A stretch of 64,000 nucleotides of DNA. It comes from Chiua virens (lineage: Eukaryota > Basidiomycota > Agaricomycetes > Boletales > Boletaceae). Shown piece after piece: positions 58,487-64,000 of the stretch; within the stretch, counting starts at the first letter, position 1, and each line of letters begins with the position of its first letter. Location of the stretch: NCBI GenBank assembly GCA_019787685.1, contig JAHNUO010000006.1:992001-1056000 (forward strand), read 5' to 3'. A program made the position numbers and the translations under genes. Under the pieces are notes generated by a model. The model made no database searches and was not told the DNA's origin. It saw nothing but the letters and a program-made list of their open reading frames with translations.

Positions 58487-59023
58487 ATGACAAGTCTTGT
58501 AAGACAGCATGACGGAGAGGTGCCACGTCGGCCACGTCTGTAGCAATAACCATCCGAATTCGGCATGTCGGCGCCGGTGCCTTGTGGCAGAATAGCTGAC
58601 CCACGGCTGACTACGTAAGCCCGCGCAAAAGCCATTCGTGTCGGAGCGGAATGTCGATTCAGTGTGAACGCCGCATACAACGCCGGCAGGGATAGTTTTC
58701 TGGTTCGAAGCATGGAAATTTTACGGGTCGTCAGTGCTTGATTGTCACGATACAATCAACGGGACATCACGACTCCTGGGAATGACCCGAGTCCAATTGC
58801 GTAAGCAGATTAATCAAATATTTCTCACGCTTTTTTTCCCTCTTTTTTTTTTTTTTCGTGAGGTCGCTCCCGAAGTCCGACAGGCGATCGCAAAGCAGGA
58901 GTGAGCCAACGCTTGGTTTCTCTTGTTGTTTTTTCTCTCAGTCAGACCATTTCTTGTTTGTGTCGTACTAGTGTCTTTTCCCTCTTTCCTTCTATCCACC
59001 ACCATCTCCTACTCTTGCCCGAA
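58487..59023. other. Intergenic region, no gene seen
   Basis: This 537-base gap contains T-rich runs (58828-58855) just before the CCCH-protein start. No convincing frame: minus-strand frames in 58318-58755 overlap GPD and lack domain features. It should hold the ankyrin/CCCH gene promoter. Confidence 0.5.
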
Positions 59024-61093
59024 ATGGTTTCCCCACTCTGGAATGCTGCCTCCGAGGGGAACGTCGACGTCCTCCTAGCGCTGCTCCATAACGCATCTCT
59101 TGCTGATATCGAGATCAGAGGTATGTCTTTCTTTTTGTTTTATATCTTCTGTCGTGTTTTTAAATATTCGCCTTCCTTTCCTTATAGACCATACAGGTGC
59201 CACGCCCCTCCAGGAAGCCGTTAGGAATGGCCACCTTGATGTGGTCAAGGCACTCCTTGACAAAGGTTCGCATTTGATTCTTGATCGCGTCGCGTGTCGC
59301 TCAATCGATCTCGTTCTCTCCATCAGGAGCCAATCCCTCCTTTGCAACCACTCATGGCTCACCTGACACGTATACGACAAACTTTGAGATCATCGAACTA
59401 CTCAAAAATGCTTCAGCAAAAGGCTTGCCCGCCCAAGATCATCCCTATTCACAGGACCCTCACGCTGACCCGTCAAAGCGGTTCTACCCTGTCCCTGTCC
59501 CTCCTTACGGCTATTATCCATCTCTCGCTCCCGTGCCTTCTCTCCCTGACGGCGCACCTGCATACTATCAACCCCCTCCCATGCCACTTAGCGAGAACGG
59601 CGCGTTCGGGAACCTCCCTCCTCCAGAAATAGCTAGATTTATTCCTTGCAGGTATTATCCTGCTTGTCGCTATGGTTCCTCGTGTCTCTTCGCTCATCCC
59701 CAGGCTCCTTACTATCCCGGACCTCCTCCCCCTGCTCAATTTTCGGCACCTTATGACCCCATGAACCAGCAGTACACTCAGAGTTATTACCCTCCACCCC
59801 CTGCTTTTCATCCACCTACATCTGTTCCACCTCACATGAATCCTGTATCTCCCCCACCATCCGCCCATACACCTCCCCATCCTCCTCTGATTCACGCACG
59901 AACTGCACCAGAAGCGCTTTCTCCCGTTCAAACCCCCATACAGCCTCCTTATGGTCCAATGTCTCCTACTTCACCATCCTATCCTCAACCTCCACATGCC
60001 CCTCTTCCTCTTTCCATTCCCACACTTCCCCCACCTCAACAACCTGCGACTGCGCCTGGTCCGCAGTCTCCCCAATCGATGTATCCAAATGGACCTGTAT
60101 CTGCTCCCCCATTTGCAGTACGTCAGGATCCTTCACCGTATCCTCCTTCGGCCCCACATACCCACTCGCCATACACCGGTGTCAATGGTGGGCCCAAGTC
60201 TCCAGTTCTTGCTCAGGGGGAAAATCTCGGCCCTCCTCCTGCCTTCCGACAAGGAATGAATCATAACCGCAGAGGGAACATGCGAAGAGGTTCTTTTGGC
60301 GGAAATCGAAAACCTGCATGCCTTTTCTACCCTGCTGGTAGGTGTAGGAACGGTGACGAATGCCGCTTCCCTCATATTATCCCCGATGCACCTGCACAAG
60401 CTCAACTGGGTACTCGGGGTGCTCGCACTCGAGACGGTGCAAATGATATTAGTACAATCGAAGAAAACTTTTCTGCCATGAATGTACGTGATGTACGTAG
60501 ACAATTTCTTACTTCGTCGTGCACTCTAGATCGTGGATTCATCTATTTTTTCACTAGGATAATCAGCTGCGGCGTGGTACAAACGGCACGACAAATTCAA
60601 GTCGATCACAATCCACGGACCCAGGCAGTCGTTCGAGGGGCTTAAAGTCGAACGGACAACGAGTGGAGAAAAAACCTTTTGTCAAGCAACAGCGTGTCCC
60701 GAACGCTGACGAGTTCCCTGTGCTTGGTGGTTCTACTACTACATCGTCAGGGAGCTCCGTGAATGGAGCCCCTGTGGCCAATGGGCTAGCTGTTCCTACT
60801 GCTGCTCAAGTACTACAAGGACCATCACTTGTCCGTAAAGACACTTACAGGGAGGCTGGCGCCCGCAGCGTCTCACCGGAGGAGAGCCAGACTAAAAACC
60901 AAGTCGTAAGTTTCCTAGAGTGATGTCGACTACATGCCATTAACCATTTCAACAGGATAACAAATTGACGGAGGTGAATGGCACTCAGCCCAATGGTGCG
61001 ACGGGCAATATTGCGACTAAGTTGCCTATCTCGTTCGCCGCTGCAGCGACTGGAACTCCTGATTCTGCGAAGGAAGTCTCTGTTTCCGCGTAG
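59024..61093 (+). CDS. Ankyrin-repeat and tandem CCCH zinc-finger protein
   Basis: Exons 59024-59120, 59188-59265, 59327-60483, 60558-60905 and 60956-61093 encode 605 residues. The N-terminus has two ankyrin repeats (LWNAASEGNVDVLLALLHNA, TGATPLQEAVRNGHLDVVKA). The first CCCH finger is CRYYPACRYGSSCLFAHP (CX5CX5CX3H) and the second CLFYPAGRCRNGDECRFPHI (CX7CX5CX3H), flanking a long Pro/Tyr/Ser-rich stretch. Such proteins bind RNA or act in mRNA processing/turnover; the exact target is unknown. The C-terminus is low-complexity (Asn/Ser/Thr). The arrangement Ank + two CCCH resembles plant TZF proteins. Confidence 0.85.
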
Positions 61094-61508
61094 AGGGGAT
61101 GTTTATATTGTTCATATCTATATTGTTTCCTTTTGTTTCGTCTCTTTTTGTTTCTTTTCTTTGTCTTGTTTGGACTCGACACCACTTGGTTTCGTGGCGT
61201 TGACCACGGCTTTTTATTTATCGCTGTCAAAACTGTTCCTCTACACACGGTTACTTCTACGCATTCTGTTTTCCTTCGTGGCTGCTGTCTGGTGACTATT
61301 TCTAGAGGTTTTTTTTCCATCTGACCTTGTCTGTCTCATCTGACCGGTATACATACTATTTACGATTACTATCGACTATTACTGTGACACTCCCGCCCAC
61401 CATCGCACTGTTTTGCATAGCATACCACTATTGATGTTTCCTCTCGCGAGAGTAAAAAATACGCCCTACGTCCATCCAGTTGTTGGTCCACTCGTATTGG
61501 TTCGGATG
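61094..61508. other. Convergent intergenic region, no gene seen
   Basis: This 415-base gap between the CCCH gene and ADE5,7 is T-rich and should hold both polyadenylation regions. No open frame of note. Confidence 0.55.
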
Positions 61509-64000
61509 TCATGCCCAACATTCTGAATATCTGATTTCCACCCCGGTGGTATTGATTACCTGCCCTATTTCATGAACAGGAACAGTGGAATCCTGTTCAC
61601 GCAAAGCGTTCAGCACACTGTCCCGTTTGTCCTTGCCAACGATGACCACGAGACCGATACCCATGTTGAATGTGCGTGCCATTTCCAATGGTGCGACTCC
61701 ACCTTCCTTCATCAAGTACCGGAAGACTCCAGGTAGTTGCCACGCAGATGCATCCACGTAGCACCCTAGCCCCTTCGGGAGAACTCGGGGTATGTTATCG
61801 ATGAAACCACCCCCCGTGATGTGGGACATGGCTTTGATAAGACCCTTCTGGGCGACCGGGAGAACCTGTTTGATGTAGATACGGGTCGGTTCAAGGAGGT
61901 TTTGGCCGAGCGTTCGAGCTGCGTCCCAGGGACAGGAAGAGGAATAGGTCAGACCCGAGAGGGAGACGATCTTGCGGACGAGGGAGAACCCGTTGGAGTG
62001 TAACCCAGAAGAAGCGATACCGAGCAGAACGTCCCCTTCGACGACGTCGCGAGGAAGAATCAACTCTCTCTCGACGACACCAACGGCAAAGCCAGCGAGA
62101 TCATAGTCCTCTGAGTGAAATGTTTAAATCATTGCAGACACTTGTCGCATAAAATTGCTCTTACCGTTCAGATACATGCCTGGCATTTCAGCGGTCTCAC
62201 CTCCAATGAGGGTACATCCAGCCTGTTGACATCCCTCCGCGATGCCCTTGATTACGCGAGATGCAATTGCAACATCTAGCTTGCCGCAGCCATAATAATC
62301 CAGGAAATAAAGCGGTTCTGCCCCTTGCACGAGCAGATCATTGACAGACATAGCCACCAGATCAATGCCTACCATGACCAGTTTGCAAACGTTATGCGAC
62401 GGACGAAGCCTAGAACTCACCAACATGATCGTGAATGCCCGTTTCAATGGCGATGCGAAGTTTAGTGCCGACTCCATCTGTTCCACTGACCAATAATGGG
62501 TCCTTATATGCAACGGCTTTCAAGTCGAAGATGCCACCAAAGCCTCCTATCTCTGCATCCGAACCAGTCCGCTTGGTTGCGCGCACATAAGGCTTGATGG
62601 CATCAACAAGCGAGTTTCCAGCGTCTACTGATACACCAGCCTGCTCGTAAGTGAGGCCTTTCACAGTCGGTCTTGGATCCTAATGCTCTGGCATGGAAAT
62701 GAGCATGATTCATCTGAAGAAGAAAATCTTACTCGCCTATGGGCGATGTCGCGGCGATACGCCATGCCTTCAAATGAGATCTTGTGAATCGCGGTGTACA
62801 CAGAAGAAAGTGCTTCCTCCAACGATGGGGCGGCGGCTGACACAGCCAAGACGCGACCGCCTGTTGTAACAAGTTCATCTCCGTCCAACGAGGTGCCGCA
62901 GTGGAAAACAACCACATCTGCCCAAAATCAATGAGTGAAACGCTGTCTTCACGTGGTGATACTTACCAGATGAAATGTCCCCGATTTCGATCCGTTTTCC
63001 CTTTGAATATTCGCCGGGATAACCGCCTGATACCAATACGACCGAGACCGCGAAACCCGGCCGACCGGTGATTTGTACCGAGTCAAGCCGATGCTCTGCA
63101 CAAGCCTACCTGGTCCGAGGACTAATCAGTAACGTCACGTTCTCATCGACTTGAAACGACGTACGAGGACTACGGCGGCAAGGTCGACATCATCATTCAA
63201 TAGAAGCATAAGGGTCTCAGTCTCGGGGTCACCAAACCGGACATTGTATTCGAGCACTTTCGGTCCAGTCTTCGGTAAGCATGAATCCGACAAAGAGGAG
63301 ACCAACGAATGGGAAGCCTGAGTCACAGGAGTGAATATTGGATTTCAAGGAGGCATGGTTGACAAATGTACCTTCTTTCCTCATGCCATCGATAGTGGGA
63401 CGGAGGGTTTCCTGCATGATGCGATCCATAATTGCTGGGGCTGCTACCGGGGCTGGGGCATATGCACCCATACCACCGGTGTTCAACCCGGTATCACCTT
63501 CACCAATTCGTTTGTGGTCTTGAGCGGCAGGAAGGGGGATGATCGTATAACCATCAGAGAATGCAAGAACGGATATCTCGGGACCTTCAAGTAGTTCCTC
63601 GACAACAACTTCGTTTCCTGGAGAACATAATACGGCCGAGATTGATCGCAGTGATATCACGGATACAATGATGATAAACGAACCTGCAGCACCGAACACG
63701 TTTGCTACCATGATTTGTCGCAGACCTTCAACCGCTTCGTCGGTAGATTCCGGGATGAGTACACCTTTGCCAGCGGCGAGACCGCTGGCCTTGAGCACAA
63801 CACGATAATTACAGGTCCGGACATGTTCGATTGCTTCGTCGACTTGCGAAGATGAGAATGTACGGAACTTGGCCGTTGGGATATTGTGCCGGAGCATGAA
63901 CGCCTTGGCAAATGCCTTACTTCCTTCCATTCTTGCGGCCAACTGAGTGGGACCAAAGATAGGGATGCCAACTTTCATGCCGGAATGAGAAAAGATAGTC
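61509..64000 (-). CDS. ADE5,7: Bifunctional GAR synthetase/AIR synthetase, 5' truncated, one apparent frameshift
   Basis: Exons running left from the right edge: >64000-63684, 63617-63372, 63317-63165, 63105-62967, 62917-62733, 62679-62421, 62368-62165 and 62110-61509. GARS (PurD) ATP-grasp blocks are [38 protein letters not shown] and [19 protein letters not shown]. The AIRS (PurM) part shows [65 protein letters not shown] and [15 protein letters not shown]. The protein performs steps 2 and 5 of IMP synthesis. The frame breaks at about 63262-63268, where the GARS core [20 protein letters not shown] needs one base removed. The N-terminus lies off the window. Confidence 0.92.

Noticed and set aside
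58828..58855. T-rich run as a transcription terminator
   Set aside because: T-runs are not terminators for RNA polymerase II; it lies upstream of a gene and may be a promoter tract.

Overview
This window is nuclear DNA from a filamentous basidiomycete, most likely an agaricomycete. Genes are dense (about 35 in 64 kb). Nearly all are split by many very short introns, mostly 45 to 60 bases with GT..AG ends. Intergenic gaps are short, and the protein set is typical of mushrooms (PacC, PalI, BSP-like peptidase, PLC-like GPI protein, GPD of the longer dehydrogenase type). Exon joins were worked out by hand from reading frame, splice signals and family conservation; phases were checked arithmetically for every multi-exon gene.

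Layout. 1-1014: 3' half of SLY1. 1147-8174: GHITM-type mitochondrial membrane protein, TBL1 (corepressor WD40), DCAF11 (CRL4 receptor). 8311-14112: a conserved fungal protein, an agmatinase-family ureohydrolase, PalI/Rim9 and a GNAT acetyltransferase. 14113-16723: poor region with a small Cys-rich gene. 16724-23364: alanyl-tRNA synthetase and eEF2, divergent. 23937-31595: APH-fold kinase, F-box-like gene, FHIT, FCP1 CTD phosphatase, BSP-type peptidase. 31849-38137: bHLH factor and Zn2Cys6 factor (divergent), PLC-like secreted protein, UTP11, FAR1-like zinc-cluster protein. 38263-49119: VHS/GAT trafficking protein, myosin regulatory light chain, PacC, TAF1, PA28. 49275-64000: RRB1, MAPEG enzyme, a basidiomycete hypothetical, NOP6-like, SED5, NAD-dependent glycerol-3-phosphate dehydrogenase, ankyrin/CCCH protein, and the purine enzyme ADE5,7 running off the right edge.

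Functional links. Two pH-signalling genes (PalI and PacC) and both halves of the Golgi SM/SNARE pair (SLY1 and SED5) lie in the same window, though not adjacent. Translation and ribosome biogenesis (ALA1, eEF2, UTP11, RRB1, NOP6) and RNA polymerase II transcription (TAF1, FCP1, TBL1) are well represented.

Main anomaly. Ten otherwise well-conserved genes each carry one or two single-base frame breaks, and one gene has an in-frame TGA. Several lie in genes essential in yeast (TAF1, FCP1) and several in short homopolymers. I read this mainly as base-level assembly error, but it needs raw reads. No CRISPR array, rRNA, tRNA or intact transposon was seen. I found no clearly new multi-gene system; the less-described items are a small Cys-rich protein, a FAR1-like zinc-cluster gene, microexon splicing in the PA28 gene and a repeated promoter-like element.
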